Shown: positions 34,707 through 43,572 of the stretch, one piece after another
Position numbering within the stretch: the first letter of the stretch is position 1
Layout of the letters: every line of letters begins with the position of its first letter
Assembly (NCBI RefSeq): GCF_012911935.1
Contig: NZ_JAAXLA010000025.1
Coordinates: 1-64,000, forward strand
Length of the DNA stretch: 64,000 nt
From: Pseudonocardia acidicola
GTDB taxonomy: Bacteria > Actinomycetota > Actinomycetes > Mycobacteriales > Pseudonocardiaceae
Direction: 5' to 3'
Made by a program: the position numbers and the translations under genes
The notes under the pieces: generated by a model
The model's input: the letters and a program-made list of their open reading frames with translations, nothing else
Databases searched by the model: none
Told to the model about the DNA's origin: nothing

Positions 34707-35495
34707 TCAGGACAGCTCGGCGTGCATCGCTTTCGGACGCTCGCCGATGCGGTCGTCGTCCCGATCCGGGTCGTCGTCCTCGTCGGCCTGGTCGTCGGCG
34801 ACACCGCCCGCCGGCACCCCCAGCCCGGCGCGGCTGGGCCGGACGAACTTGTAGCCGACGTTGCGCACCGTGCCGATCATCTGCTCGTGCTCGGTGCCGA
34901 GCTTCGCGCGCAGTCGCCGCACGTGCACGTCGACGGTGCGGGTGCCGCCGAAGAAGTCGTAGCCCCAGACCTCCTGTAGCAGCTGGGCCCGGGTGAACAC
35001 CCGCCCGGCGTGTTGTGCGAGGTACTTGAGCAGCTCGAACTCCTTGTAGGTGAGCTCGAGCAGCCGGCCGCGCAGGCGCGCCGCGTAGGTCGCCTCGTCG
35101 ATCACCAGTTCGCCGAGCACCAACGCGCCCCCGGTCGACGCGGCATCGGCACCGGGGCGGGACGTGAGCAGCCGCAACCGGGCGTCGACCTCGGCCGGGC
35201 CTGCGGTGGGCAGCAGGATCTCGTCGACCACCCATTCCCCGGACACCGCGACCAGCCCACCCTCGGTGAGAATGGCGATCACGGGCACGTCGGTACCGGT
35301 GCTGCCCAGCAGCCGGCACAGGCTGCGGGCCGCGACCAGGTCGGAGCGGGCGTCGACCAGCACGGCGTCGTGCGGCCCGGCGTCGAGCAGCGCGGCCACC
35401 TCGGGGGCGGCGGTGCGCACACCGTGCGGCAGCAGGGTCAGAGCCGGCAACACGGATCCAGGGTCCGGATCCGCGGTCAGCAGTAGGAGTTCCAC
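34707..35495 (-). CDS. glnR: GlnR-type orphan response regulator (nitrogen control)
   Basis: 262 aa. The receiver-like domain (about 1-110) begins [22 protein letters not shown] and has [11 protein letters not shown]; it resembles the atypical GlnR receiver that is not controlled by a partner kinase. The winged-helix DNA-binding domain (about 125-225) has [34 protein letters not shown] and [11 protein letters not shown]. An acidic tail follows. I use GTG 35495, with GAGGAGG 6 nt upstream; longer starts add 57 residues of junk. GlnR switches ammonium assimilation and other nitrogen genes in actinomycetes. No sensor kinase gene is adjacent. Confidence 0.9.
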   Translation of the reverse strand: MELLLLTADPDPGSVLPALTLLPHGVRTAAPEVAALLDAGPHDAVLVDARSDLVAARSLCRLLGSTGTDVPVIAILTEGGLVAVSGEWVVDEILLPTAGPAEVDARLRLLTSRPGADAASTGGALVLGELVIDEATYAARLRGRLLELTYKEFELLKYLAQHAGRVFTRAQLLQEVWGYDFFGGTRTVDVHVRRLRAKLGTEHEQMIGTVRNVGYKFVRPSRAGLGVPAGGVADDQADEDDDPDRDDDRIGERPKAMHAELS

Positions 35496-35635
35496 CGCTT
35501 CCTCCTCTCCCACCGGGGATCGGACGGAGCGCCACGTCCGGCGCGCACTGGTCCGACCACGGCGGGCGACGCTGGCGCACCGTTCCCGCGCGACCCGGTC
35601 GGAGTTCCCACGCGGATCGGTCAAGAATAACGGGG

Positions 35636-36519
35636 GTGACGACCGATCACACGTCCGGCGCGGCACAGCTCACGCCGATGACCAGCCGAGACGGCGTCCC
35701 GCTGGCCGCCGTCCAGCTGCGCCACGACCCCGGCGGACCGCCGACCGGGCTGGTGTTCACGGCTTCACCCACCACACCGGACGCCGGGACACCCGGCGGG
35801 TGCTGAGCCTGCTCGCCCGGCACGCCGACGTCGTCGCCGTCGACCTGCGCGGCCACGGCCGCTCCGGTGGACGGTCCACAGTGGGCGATGCCGAGGTGCT
35901 GGACCTGGCGGCCGCGGTCGAGTGGGCCCGCCGGCAGGGGTACCGGGAGGTCGTCACGATCGGCTTCTCGCTGAGCGCGGCCGTCGCCGTCTGCCACGCC
36001 GCCGGCGTGCGCGGTACCGGGGACACCGCGCCCGATGCGGTGATCGCGGTGAGCGGGCCGGCCCGGTGGTTCTCCCGGGAGACCGCGCCGATGCGTCGGG
36101 TGCACTGGCTGCTCGAGCAGCCCCACGGCCGGCTCACGGCCCGGCTGCTCGGGGTGCGCCTGGACGGGCCCTGGGGCAGGGTGCCGCTCTCACCGGTCGA
36201 AGTCGTCGGCACGGTCGCCCCGATCCCCCTGCTGCTCGTGCACGGCGACGCCGACCCCTACTTCGCCCCCGCACACGCGCACGCCCTGCACCGGGCCACC
36301 GGCGGACACGCGGAGCTGTGGCTCGAAGCCGGGATGGGGCACGGTGAGTCCGGTACCGGCGCCGACCTCACCGACCGGCTGGCACGCTGGGCGATCGGTA
36401 CCGTCGGCGGTGGCCCGCGGACCGGCGCGGCGGACCCCCACACGGTCCCGCCCGCAGGTGCCCCCGGCGGCGCCTCTACGGTCGTGTCCTCCCGTTCGCC
36501 AGGCTCGGAGGTTGCGTGA
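35636..36519 (+). pseudogene. Alpha/beta hydrolase with a one-base frameshift
   Basis: GTG 35636 reads MTSRDGVPLAAVQLRHD... to ...GLVF, then the coding signal jumps frame near 35758. Adding one C there gives GLVFHGFTHHTG, the oxyanion HG motif. The rest is intact: VDLRGHGRSGG, nucleophile elbow GFSLSA, acid HGDADPYF and catalytic His GMGHGES. The restored protein would be about 294 aa. Either a recent pseudogene or a sequence error. The stop overlaps the lmeA GTG (GTGA), so loss of translation could also lower lmeA expression. Confidence 0.8.
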
Positions 36520-37313
36520 AGCGTCTGGTCATCGCACTGCTCGTGCTCGTCGGCGTGCTGCTGGCCGTCGACTACGGCGCCGCCGCGGCCGCGGAATCCG
36601 CCGTCTCCAAGCAGATGCGCCAGCAACTCGGCCTGGCCGACGATCCGTCGGTACGGATCAACGGGTTCCCGTTCCTCACCCAGGCGATCTCCGGCGACTA
36701 CAGCAGCGTGGACATCACCGCCGACCGGATCCGGATCGGTCAGCTGCAGGACGTCCAGGTGCGCAGCCAGCTGCGCGACGTGCAGGCCCCGCTCAGCGAG
36801 CTGCTCGGCTCCGGGCCGCGGACGCTGCGCGTCCAGAACGCCGAGGGCACGCTCCGGATCAGCGCCGACGACCTGGCGCGGCTGTCCGGGGTGGACAAGC
36901 TGCAGATCCAGAACATCGACGAGCAGGCCCTGCAGCAGGCCGTCAAGGACGGCGGCGACACGTCGCTGGCCTCGATCGACCCCGACTCCGCGGCCCGGCT
37001 GGTCGGCACCACGCGGGTGCTCGGCCAGGACATGCAGGTCTCGGTCATCGCCGTGCTGCAGCTGTCCGGCCGGCAGATCCAGGTGGTGCCGCGCGACATC
37101 CGGGTCGGGCAACCCGGCAGCGCCACCCCGCAGGCATTGCCCCCGCCGGTGCAGACCGCGCTGCGCGCCATGTTCACCGTGCAGCTCGACCCGGGGAAGC
37201 TCCCGCTGAACGTGACCGCGACCCGGCTGCGTGCCCGCGACGGCACGCTGGAGATAAGCGGCTTCGCCACCGGCCTCGTGCTCGGGACGGACGCCACGAC
37301 CCCCGCCCGGTGA
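36516..37313 (+). CDS. lmeA: LmeA-like DUF2993 exported protein
   Basis: 265 aa. An N-terminal signal or anchor segment (KRLVIALLVLVGVLLAVDYG, about 2-21) is followed by a beta-rich DUF2993 domain with FPFLTQAISGDYSSVDI (about 51-67) and repeated LQ(D/V)VQV strands. The M. tuberculosis homologue at this position (Rv0817c, by memory) supports lipomannan elongation in the periplasm. GTG start overlapping the hydrolase stop. It is 76 nt before thiX. Confidence 0.85.
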   Translation: MKRLVIALLVLVGVLLAVDYGAAAAAESAVSKQMRQQLGLADDPSVRINGFPFLTQAISGDYSSVDITADRIRIGQLQDVQVRSQLRDVQAPLSELLGSGPRTLRVQNAEGTLRISADDLARLSGVDKLQIQNIDEQALQQAVKDGGDTSLASIDPDSAARLVGTTRVLGQDMQVSVIAVLQLSGRQIQVVPRDIRVGQPGSATPQALPPPVQTALRAMFTVQLDPGKLPLNVTATRLRARDGTLEISGFATGLVLGTDATTPAR

Positions 37314-37388
37314 ACCCCGTGGGACCACCGGGACTAATCGGCCGGGCACGGAGGTTGGCGACGGCGTGATGATTCAGGTACCCGCTCG

Positions 37389-37823
37389 ATGAGCACGACC
37401 GGACTTCTCGTGGTCGTCGGCACGCTGCTCGCGGCCACCGTGGTCGGCCTCGTCCTGAAGGCTCGCAACGGCCGGGTGCGTGCAGCCCGTTCCGGTCCCG
37501 GCGGCGCCGGCGGCTGGGCGCTGGCCGGGCGCTCCCCCGCCGAGCAGGACCGGGTGCTGCTGCTGCAGGTCTCCTCGCCGGTCTGCGCACCCTGCCGGCA
37601 GACCGCGACGCTGCTCACCGAGCTGGCTGCCGGCATCCCCGAGCTGGTGCACGTGGAGGTGGACGCCGCCGAGCGCCCGGAGGTGGCCGGCGACCTCGGG
37701 ATCATGCGCACGCCCACGGTCGTCGCGTTCGACCGGTCCGGCGCCGAACTGCTCCGGGTGTCGGGCGTGCCCCGGCTGCGTGACCTCGAAACCGCTCTGG
37801 CCCCCGCCCTCGGCAGGGCCTGA
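37389..37823 (+). CDS. thiX: Membrane-anchored thioredoxin-like protein ThiX
   Basis: 144 aa. One N-terminal membrane helix (about 5-24), then a thioredoxin fold with active site CAPC (about 65-68, SSPVCAPCRQT), the cis-Pro in RTPTVVAF and the strand LLRVSGV. It should be a thiol-disulfide exchange protein facing outside the membrane or tethered to it. It lies upstream of the sulfurtransferase cluster, as thiX does near cysA2 in mycobacteria. Confidence 0.85.
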   Translation: MSTTGLLVVVGTLLAATVVGLVLKARNGRVRAARSGPGGAGGWALAGRSPAEQDRVLLLQVSSPVCAPCRQTATLLTELAAGIPELVHVEVDAAERPEVAGDLGIMRTPTVVAFDRSGAELLRVSGVPRLRDLETALAPALGRA

Positions 37824-37904
37824 CCAGCGGTCCGCGGCCGCGATGATCACTCGAACGGGTGTCCGGTGGCTGGGAGCACGTTCCCGTCGGCCGAGCTCCT
37901 CGGT

Positions 37905-37910
37905 TACCCT
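37905..37910 (+). promoter_or_regulatory. -10 box of the leader peptide and sulfurtransferase operon
   Basis: TACCCT is 7 nt before GTG 37918. The transcript would therefore begin with the leader-peptide start codon. Confidence 0.65.
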
Positions 37911-37917
37911 TGCGTCC

Positions 37918-37992
37918 GTGTTCTGGCCGCTGACCCGACGACGCGCCGTGGATCTGTGCCGCGTCGGCAGCTGCCTGTGTCGGGATCGCTGA
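37918..37992 (+). CDS. Cysteine-rich leader peptide (attenuator uORF)
   Basis: A 24-codon reading frame, too short for most gene finders. It starts GTG and ends TGA 37992, with the core LTRRRAVDLCRVGSCLCRDR and three Cys codons in seven positions. The same RRxVDLCR...C signature occurs in actinobacterial leader peptides before sulfur-assimilation genes, where stalling at Cys codons under cysteine shortage controls the next genes. It precedes the DUF4395-sulfurtransferase-DUF1416 operon by 90 nt. Its -10 box places it at the very 5' end of the mRNA. Confidence 0.8.
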   Translation: MFWPLTRRRAVDLCRVGSCLCRDR

Positions 37993-38082
37993 CTCCGGCA
38001 CCGCCCGTTCTCCCGGTCGACATCCGGGCCCCGGCCGCTGTCGGAGCCGGGCCACGTTCGTACCTCTTCCAGGAGATCACCC

Positions 38083-38595
38083 ATGTCCGCACAGGACATC
38101 ACACCGGCACCGCGACGCGGGCCGGCCGGCCGGGCGAGCGAACCGCCCGTGGACCCGCGCGGCGTCCGCTTCAACGCCACCGTGACCACGGTCGTCCTCG
38201 CGCTGGTCCTGATCAGTGGCAGCGGCTGGCTGGCCGCCGCACAGGCCGCGGTGTTCGCGCTCGGCGCGTTCGCCGGGCTGCGGTTCTCGCCCTACGGCGT
38301 GCTGTTCCGAACGCTTGTGGCGCCGCGGCTGGGCCCGCCGACCGAGAAGGAGGAGGCCGCCCCGGTGCGGTTCTCCCAGACCGTCGGCTTCGTGTTCGCG
38401 ACGGTCGCCGCGGTCGGTTACCTGACCGGCCTCACCACGCTCGGCCTGATCGCCACGGCGTTCGCGTTGGCCGCCGCGTTCCTCAACGCCGCCTTCGGCT
38501 TCTGCCTGGGCTGCGAGATGTACGCGCTGATCGCTCGATTCCGGGCTCGCTTCGGGCCCGGCCACCCGCACAACGAACAGGGAGCCACCGCATGA
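38083..38595 (+). CDS. DUF4395 membrane protein
   Basis: 170 aa. Four hydrophobic segments (about 31-50, 52-66, 100-118 and 120-140). The family block DPRGVRFNATVTTVVLALVL opens the domain and a Cys-containing end FGFCLGCEMYALIARF (CxxC near 141-144) closes it. ATG 38083 follows AGGAGATCA. Its stop overlaps the sulfurtransferase ATG (ATGA). DUF4395 proteins regularly accompany rhodaneses and thioredoxins; a role in sulfur-compound transport or membrane thiol chemistry is inferred. Confidence 0.88.
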   Translation: MSAQDITPAPRRGPAGRASEPPVDPRGVRFNATVTTVVLALVLISGSGWLAAAQAAVFALGAFAGLRFSPYGVLFRTLVAPRLGPPTEKEEAAPVRFSQTVGFVFATVAAVGYLTGLTTLGLIATAFALAAAFLNAAFGFCLGCEMYALIARFRARFGPGHPHNEQGATA

Positions 38596-39431
38596 GCCGC
38601 CAGGACGTCCTGGTCTCGGTCGACTGGGCCGAGAAGAACCTCGGCACCGATGGGATCGTCTTCGTCGAGGTCGACGAGGACACCGCTGCCTACGACGGCG
38701 GCCACCTTGCCGGCGCAGTCAAGATGAACTGGACCACCGAGCTGCGCGACCCGGTCCGCCGCGACATCCTCACGAAGGAGGGTTTCGAGGCGCTGCTGTC
38801 GGCCAAGGGCATCAGCAACGACGACACCGTCGTGCTCTACGGCGGCAACAACAACTGGTTCGCCGCCTACGCGTACTGGCAGTTCAAGCTCTACGGCCAC
38901 GAGAACCTGCGACTGCTCGACGGTGGTCGCAAGAAGTGGGAGCTCGACGGCCGCCCGCTGACCACCGATGTCGTCGAGCGCCCGGCCGCGACCTACACCG
39001 CCAAGGACGCCGACCTCTCGATCCGCGCCCACCGCGACGAGGTCGTCGAGGCGATCAACACCAAGAACCTGGTCGACGTGCGCTCCCCCGACGAGTTCTC
39101 CGGCAAGATCCTCGCGCCGGCGCACCTGCCGCAGGAGCAGTCGCAGCGGCCCGGCCACGTGCCGTCGGCGATCAACATCCCGTGGAGCAAGGCGGCCAAC
39201 GAGGACGGCACGTTCAAGTCCGACGAGGAGCTCGAGGCGCTCTACGGCGAGGCGGGGCTCAACGACTCGAAGGCCACGATCGCGTACTGCCGCATCGGCG
39301 AGCGCAGCTCGCACACCTGGGTGGTGCTGCGCGAGCTGCTGGGCCACAGCGACGTCAAGAACTACGACGGCAGCTGGGTCGAGTACGGCTCGCTCGTCGG
39401 CGTGCCGATCGAGCTGGGGGACGGTCGCTGA
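38592..39431 (+). CDS. cysA2: Thiosulfate/3-mercaptopyruvate sulfurtransferase
   Basis: 279 aa, two rhodanese domains. The N-terminal domain (about 5-130) is inactive-type. The C-terminal one has VDVRSPDEFSG, GHVPSAINIPW and the active loop YCRIGERSSHTW with the persulfide-forming Cys (about 235). It transfers sulfane sulfur to thiophilic acceptors. It is the middle gene of the operon controlled by the cysteine leader and corresponds to M. tuberculosis cysA2/cysA3 by position and sequence pattern. Confidence 0.93.
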   Translation: MSRQDVLVSVDWAEKNLGTDGIVFVEVDEDTAAYDGGHLAGAVKMNWTTELRDPVRRDILTKEGFEALLSAKGISNDDTVVLYGGNNNWFAAYAYWQFKLYGHENLRLLDGGRKKWELDGRPLTTDVVERPAATYTAKDADLSIRAHRDEVVEAINTKNLVDVRSPDEFSGKILAPAHLPQEQSQRPGHVPSAINIPWSKAANEDGTFKSDEELEALYGEAGLNDSKATIAYCRIGERSSHTWVVLRELLGHSDVKNYDGSWVEYGSLVGVPIELGDGR

Positions 39432-39730
39432 TGTGCGGTGCACCTGACCAGGCCACCCTGCTGCCGGCCGGCACCGACCTGACCAAGGAGACGGTGCTCA
39501 CCGGCAAGGTGCTGGCCGGCGGCCTGCCCGTCGGCGGCGCGTTCGTCCGGCTGCTCGACAGCTCCGGCGAGTTCACCGCGGAGGTCGTCTCGTCGGCCTC
39601 GGGTGACTTCCGGTTCTTCGCCCGCCCGGGCAGCTGGACGGTGCGTGCGCTGTCCCGCGCCGGCAACGGCGAGGCCGTGCTGACCGCCGACGGACCGGGC
39701 CTGCACGAGGCCGAGGTCACCGTCGGCTGA
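39431..39730 (+). CDS. sseC: DUF1416 protein (SseC-like)
   Basis: 99 aa. It begins MCGAPDQATLLPAGTDLTKE and has a beta-sandwich (Ig/CNA-B like) pattern GKVLAGGLPVGGAFVRLLDSSGEFTAEVVSS...FRFFARPGSWTVRAL. The start shares one base with the sulfurtransferase stop (TGATG), so the two are coupled. The family always accompanies this rhodanese in actinobacteria; its precise function is unknown. Confidence 0.9.
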   Translation: MCGAPDQATLLPAGTDLTKETVLTGKVLAGGLPVGGAFVRLLDSSGEFTAEVVSSASGDFRFFARPGSWTVRALSRAGNGEAVLTADGPGLHEAEVTVG

Positions 39731-39744
39731 CGCCTGCCCGATCC

Positions 39745-39781
39745 ACGATCGCCGCTCCGGCACCGCCGGGGCGGCGATCGT
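39745..39781 (+). terminator. Hairpin terminator after the sulfurtransferase operon
   Basis: ACGATCGCCGC (39745-39755) pairs perfectly over 11 bp with GCGGCGATCGT (39771-39781), 14 nt after the DUF1416 stop. There is no long T-run, as is common in high-GC genomes. Confidence 0.7.
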
Positions 39782-39853
39782 CGTCCTGGCGGGTCGAACA
39801 CGACGACCGAGCCCGCGCCCCGCAGTACATCGGCGGGGAGCAGGCCACACCGC

Positions 39854-39859
39854 TATGCT
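39854..39859 (+). promoter_or_regulatory. -10 box of the leaderless small membrane-protein gene
   Basis: TATGCT lies 8 nt before GTG 39868, just after the preceding terminator. Confidence 0.6.
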
Positions 39860-39867
39860 GCGCGGCC

Positions 39868-40008
39868 GTGCACTGGTTGTTCACCGGATTGTTGATCGCC
39901 GCCAGCGGGGCCGTTGTGGCCTTCACCGGCCACTTGCTCCATCGGCTCTTCACAACCGAGCCCGCCGCCCTCGCGCCCGCCGACATCCCCGCGGAGCAGG
40001 CCCGATGA
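39868..40008 (+). CDS. 46-aa single-pass membrane protein
   Basis: It starts HWLFTGLLIAASGAVVAFTG, one membrane helix (about 3-20), then a short tail HLLHRLFTTEP and an Ala/Pro-rich end. It is too short for usual cut-offs, but supported by its own -10 box and by ATGA overlap with the nitrobindin gene (stop at 40006-40008). Function unknown. Confidence 0.75.
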   Translation: MHWLFTGLLIAASGAVVAFTGHLLHRLFTTEPAALAPADIPAEQAR

Positions 40009-40643
40009 GCGGGCCCGACCACGGCGGCGAGCCGACGCCGCACGGCACCGTCACCGGCCCCACGAACGCGGCCCCGGACTCGCCGCGGCGCAACCGGCCC
40101 CGTTGGGACGACCTGCCGATCCCCGACGACACCGCGAACCTGCGCGAGGGCCCCGAGCTGCACGAGGACCTCCTCGGGCTGTTGCCGCTCGTCGGCGTCT
40201 GGCGCGGCACCGGCGTGGTCGACTATCCGACCATCGACGGCCCCTACGAGTTCGGCCAGCAGATCGTGTTCGCCCACGACGGCCGCCCGTTCCTGTCCTA
40301 CGAGTCCCGCGCCTGGCTGCTCGGCCCGGACGGTGAGGTGCTGCGCCCGGCGGCCCGGGAGACCGGTTTCTGGCGGCCGCAGCCGGGCGGCGAACTCGAG
40401 GTGCTCATCACGCACGCGACCGGCATCGTCGACGTCTTCTACGGCCGGGCCCGGAACCTGACCTCCTGGGAGATCGAGACCGACGCCGTCGTGCGTACCG
40501 CGTCGGCCAAGGAGGTCACCCGGTCCAAGCGGCTCTACGGCCTGGTCGAGGGCGGGGACCTCGCCTACGCCGACGACCGGGAGATGATGGGCCAGCCCCT
40601 GCAGCCGCACATGTCGGCGAGGCTGCAGCGCATCGCGGGCTGA
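40005..40643 (+). CDS. Nitrobindin-like heme-binding beta-barrel protein (FABP family)
   Basis: 212 aa. After a 50-residue variable N-terminus comes the ten-stranded barrel: LLPLVGVWRGTGVVDYPTI (about 62-80), PFLSYESRAWLL, ETGFWRPQPGGELEVLITHATG, and the heme-ligand His near the C-terminus in QPHMSARLQRI. Nitrobindins bind ferric heme and interact with or isomerise peroxynitrite. The homologue at this place in M. tuberculosis is Rv0813c (memory). Coupled to the small membrane protein. Confidence 0.92.
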   Translation: MSGPDHGGEPTPHGTVTGPTNAAPDSPRRNRPRWDDLPIPDDTANLREGPELHEDLLGLLPLVGVWRGTGVVDYPTIDGPYEFGQQIVFAHDGRPFLSYESRAWLLGPDGEVLRPAARETGFWRPQPGGELEVLITHATGIVDVFYGRARNLTSWEIETDAVVRTASAKEVTRSKRLYGLVEGGDLAYADDREMMGQPLQPHMSARLQRIAG

Positions 40644-40678
40644 TTCCGCCGGGACCGGCGCGGCAACGGTGCGGATTC

Positions 40679-41665
40679 TCAGTTCCGGCGCGTCGACGGG
40701 CCCAGCAGCGCGCGCACCTCGTCGACGGGAAGGTCCGCCAGCCGGGCGATCTGCTCGATCTGCAGGCCCGCCTCGGCGAGTCGGTGCAGCACCCCGGCCA
40801 GCACACCCCGCTCGTGGCGTACCGCGTCGGTGAGCCGCTCCAGCTGGTCGCGACAGCGATCCAGGTCCGCCGCGGCGCTGACCGCGCGCACCGGGTCGTC
40901 GAGCAGCACGGCGAGCAGCCGGTCGCGGGCGTCGACCCGGGGCGGGACGGGCTTCGCCCGGTCGCCGGGCAACGCGGCGGCGGCCTCGGCCCGTTCGGCC
41001 GCGGCCGCGCGGGCCGCGAGGGCCTGCGCCACCGCTTCCGCCACCGTCTGGCTCGACCCCGCGGACAGCGGGCGCACGACGGGTGGCGCGGCCCAGTTCG
41101 CCGGCTCGGGTTCGGCGGGTTCGACCGCAGGGGGCTCCTCGACGGCCCCTGGCTCGTCGGCGGGCGCCGGGTGCCCGGCAGGCACTTCGGCGGCGACCGA
41201 CGGCGCGGACTGCTCCGTGGGGGCGGCGGGCTCGGCCGCGGTGGGCGCGGCAGGGGTGTCGGCCCCCGCGTCGCCGTCCGGTGCGCCCTCGGCTGTGCTC
41301 TGGCGCGTGTGGCGGCCGAACCGGATCGGCAGCGGCGCGGTATCGGCTTCGCCGGCGGTGCGCGCGAGGTGAGCCTCGCGCGCACCGCCGGCCTCGCGCG
41401 CCGCGACGGCGTCGGCCACCGTGGCCGGCTGCGCGGTCGTCAGGGGCGCCGCGGCCGCCTGCCGGGCCCGCGGCGGGTCCGAGGGGCCGCTGGCCGCCTC
41501 ACCTGTCCAGTCGGCGGCCGTGGGTTCGGCCACTGCCGCGGCCGGGGCGTCGTCCGCCGGCCGTTTCCGCCGGCGACGGCTGAGCACGACGAACAGCGCG
41601 ATGATCAACGCCACCGCCCCCGCACCCAGCAGGACCAGGACGTCCGGCGAGATGGCCCACTGCAT
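40679..41665 (-). CDS. Membrane-anchored, Ala/Pro-rich protein of unknown function
   Basis: 328 aa, not recognised. One N-terminal membrane helix (about 8-28, DVLVLLGAGAVALIIALFVVL) and a positive stop-transfer RRRRKR. A long disordered Ala/Pro/Glu-rich linker (35-200) is followed by a structured C-terminal part. This has DRLLAVLLDDPVRAVSAAADLDRCRDQLERL as helices and LAEAGLQIEQIARLADLPVDEVRALLG as a helix-turn-helix-like end. It may be a membrane-tethered regulator or scaffold. It follows the DivIVA-like gene in the same direction (45-nt gap). Confidence 0.75.
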   Translation of the reverse strand: MQWAISPDVLVLLGAGAVALIIALFVVLSRRRRKRPADDAPAAAVAEPTAADWTGEAASGPSDPPRARQAAAAPLTTAQPATVADAVAAREAGGAREAHLARTAGEADTAPLPIRFGRHTRQSTAEGAPDGDAGADTPAAPTAAEPAAPTEQSAPSVAAEVPAGHPAPADEPGAVEEPPAVEPAEPEPANWAAPPVVRPLSAGSSQTVAEAVAQALAARAAAAERAEAAAALPGDRAKPVPPRVDARDRLLAVLLDDPVRAVSAAADLDRCRDQLERLTDAVRHERGVLAGVLHRLAEAGLQIEQIARLADLPVDEVRALLGPSTRRN

Positions 41666-41710
41666 GGCTGCGCACCGTACGCCGATCTACGTCACAGTGC
41701 GCAGTCGACC

Positions 41711-43312
41711 TCAACCGGAGCGTGATCCCGAAGCAGACCGGTTCGAGCGGGCCCTCGAGCCGCCGGAGTTCGCCTTCGCGTCCAGATCCCTGTCGTCGTC
41801 CTCCGCGCCGCCGGCGCCCTTCGGCGTGTGGTCGCTCTTCTCCGGCCCCCCACCCGACGTGCTGTTCTTCGACGTCGGAGGGGTCTTCGGACCGGGCGAA
41901 CCGGGGCGGGCGGGGCCGGCCTTGAGGGCGTGGTCGGCGCTCGCGGCGGTGGATCCGCCCGCCGGACGCACGTCCGCAGAATCCTTCTCGTCGGCGCCCG
42001 AGGACGTTGTGTCCTTCTTGTCGGACTCCCCGGATTCACCGGATCCGGTGGTGGCGCCACCATGCCGGACGGCCTGCACCGCGACGGTCTTCTCCACGTC
42101 GGCCGACGCCGGGCCGGCATCGCCGGCGAGCCCGGGCTCGGCAGTGGACGGGGTGGACCCGGATCCCGGCAAGGACACCGGGGACTGCATCGGGACCGCG
42201 GTCGTCACCGGCTCATCCGGCTCCTCCGCGTCGGTCCCGGCCCCGCGCTCCTCCGAGACGGGCCGGAACAGGTCACCGGGCAGGGGCGCCGGCTCGCTGC
42301 GCGGACGCATCGAGGTCGTCGCCTCGACGTCGGCCAGGTCCTCTGCGGCGGGCTTCGCGGGCCGGTTGCCCGGCGGCGGGGTCGCACCGCGGGCACCGGC
42401 CGGGGCCGGAGGTGCAGGGGAGGTCGTGCCGGGTAGCGGCTGACCGGCGGACGCCGCTGCCGACGACGGGGCGGCGCTCGCCTCGCGCCCTCGGCCGGCC
42501 GCGGGCTGAACCGGAACGGCCTGCGTCGCCGTGTCGGGCTCCGCCGGGCCGCTCTGCGCCGGGTCACTCGGATTCGATCCGCTCGGCGCCGGACCGCTCG
42601 GGGCCGATCCACTCTGCGCCGGGCCGCTCTGTCCGGCGCCGGGCGCGGCCGGGCTGTCAGGACCCGGTGCCGGCTGGCCCGTACCGGGCGGGGTGGAGCC
42701 GCCCCGAGCCGGGCCGGCCTGCGGGGCACCCGCTTGCGCAGGGGCCGCCGGAAAGCCGCCCCGGGCCGGACCGACCGCAGCCGCGTCGCGCGGTGGGACG
42801 GCGATGCGCGCCGTCGGCCCGGACAGCAGCCCTTCGAGCTGGCCGCGCAGCCGGGTCAGATCGGCGAGCACGGCGTCGCGCTGACGGGTCAGCTCGGCCA
42901 GCTCCGCACGGGCCGCCTCCTGGTCCGCCTTGACCGCGGACCGGGCCTGGTTGCGGATCTCCTCGGCCTCCTCCTCGGCGGCCTGCAGGATGCTCTGCAT
43001 GCGGTCGGTGAAGGAGCCGATCATGTCCGGCGATTCGGCGGGCGGGGGCGCCATCCCGGGCCGGGGCCGCGGGGTCGGGCGGGGCCGGGCGCCACCGGGC
43101 GGCGTCGGCTGCCCGGCGACCGGGAACCCACCCGACGGCGGCGGCACCACCGGGAACGGCTGGCTCCGCGCCACGTCGAGGTCGGCACGCATCCGCGCCA
43201 GCACCCGCTGCAGCCGAGCCACGTGTTCGTCGACCTGTCGCCGGTCGTATCCCCGAAGCACGACGTCGAAGCGCGGGGCCCCGAGCGACCGATCGCCTCC
43301 GTCAGTCGTCAT
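41711..43312 (-). CDS. DivIVA-domain coiled-coil protein
   Basis: 533 aa. The N-terminal DivIVA-like segment (about 10-45) is FDVVLRGYDRRQVDEHVARLQRVLARMRADL, then a Pro/Gly-rich spacer. A coiled coil (about 95-165) contains MQSILQAAEEEAEEIRNQARSAVKADQEA. The remaining 350 residues are disordered, Pro/Ser/Gly-rich, with a degenerate SGPAPSGSNPSDPAQ repeat. ATG 43312 follows GGAGGGG. Such proteins bind curved membrane and recruit polar-growth or division machinery. The locus matches M. tuberculosis Rv0811c approximately, from memory. Confidence 0.82.
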   Translation of the reverse strand: MTTDGGDRSLGAPRFDVVLRGYDRRQVDEHVARLQRVLARMRADLDVARSQPFPVVPPPSGGFPVAGQPTPPGGARPRPTPRPRPGMAPPPAESPDMIGSFTDRMQSILQAAEEEAEEIRNQARSAVKADQEAARAELAELTRQRDAVLADLTRLRGQLEGLLSGPTARIAVPPRDAAAVGPARGGFPAAPAQAGAPQAGPARGGSTPPGTGQPAPGPDSPAAPGAGQSGPAQSGSAPSGPAPSGSNPSDPAQSGPAEPDTATQAVPVQPAAGRGREASAAPSSAAASAGQPLPGTTSPAPPAPAGARGATPPPGNRPAKPAAEDLADVEATTSMRPRSEPAPLPGDLFRPVSEERGAGTDAEEPDEPVTTAVPMQSPVSLPGSGSTPSTAEPGLAGDAGPASADVEKTVAVQAVRHGGATTGSGESGESDKKDTTSSGADEKDSADVRPAGGSTAASADHALKAGPARPGSPGPKTPPTSKNSTSGGGPEKSDHTPKGAGGAEDDDRDLDAKANSGGSRARSNRSASGSRSG

Positions 43313-43559
43313 CGAAGACCCCTCCAGCGCATACCCACCCCGACCATTTCGCCGAGGGTAGGGAGATCGTTGGTCCCAACCAGCCTCGTTCACTCTAACG
43401 GAGCAGATTGGTCAAGGACCAACCCACCGTGCGCAGCATGTGGTTCGCCTGCTCGTTCCGTGGCGGAGCAGCGGACGGCGGTATCGTCCGCCGGCGGGCG
43501 GCTCGGGCCGCGCTCGAGCGCCGTGACCTGGGGACCGGACGCCGGGCAGCGGACCGGCC

Positions 43560-43565
43560 TACCAT
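43560..43565 (+). promoter_or_regulatory. -10 box of the leaderless fur-family gene
   Basis: TACCAT is 7 nt before GTG 43573. It supports GTG 43573 over the longer frame that opens at 43408. Confidence 0.6.
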
Positions 43566-43572
43566 CGGCGCC

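Noticed and set aside
35164-35635. Long N-terminal extension of the hydrolase frame into the glnR region
   Set aside because: It is antisense to glnR and has Ser/Arg-rich junk sequence; the true N-terminus is in another frame from GTG 35636.
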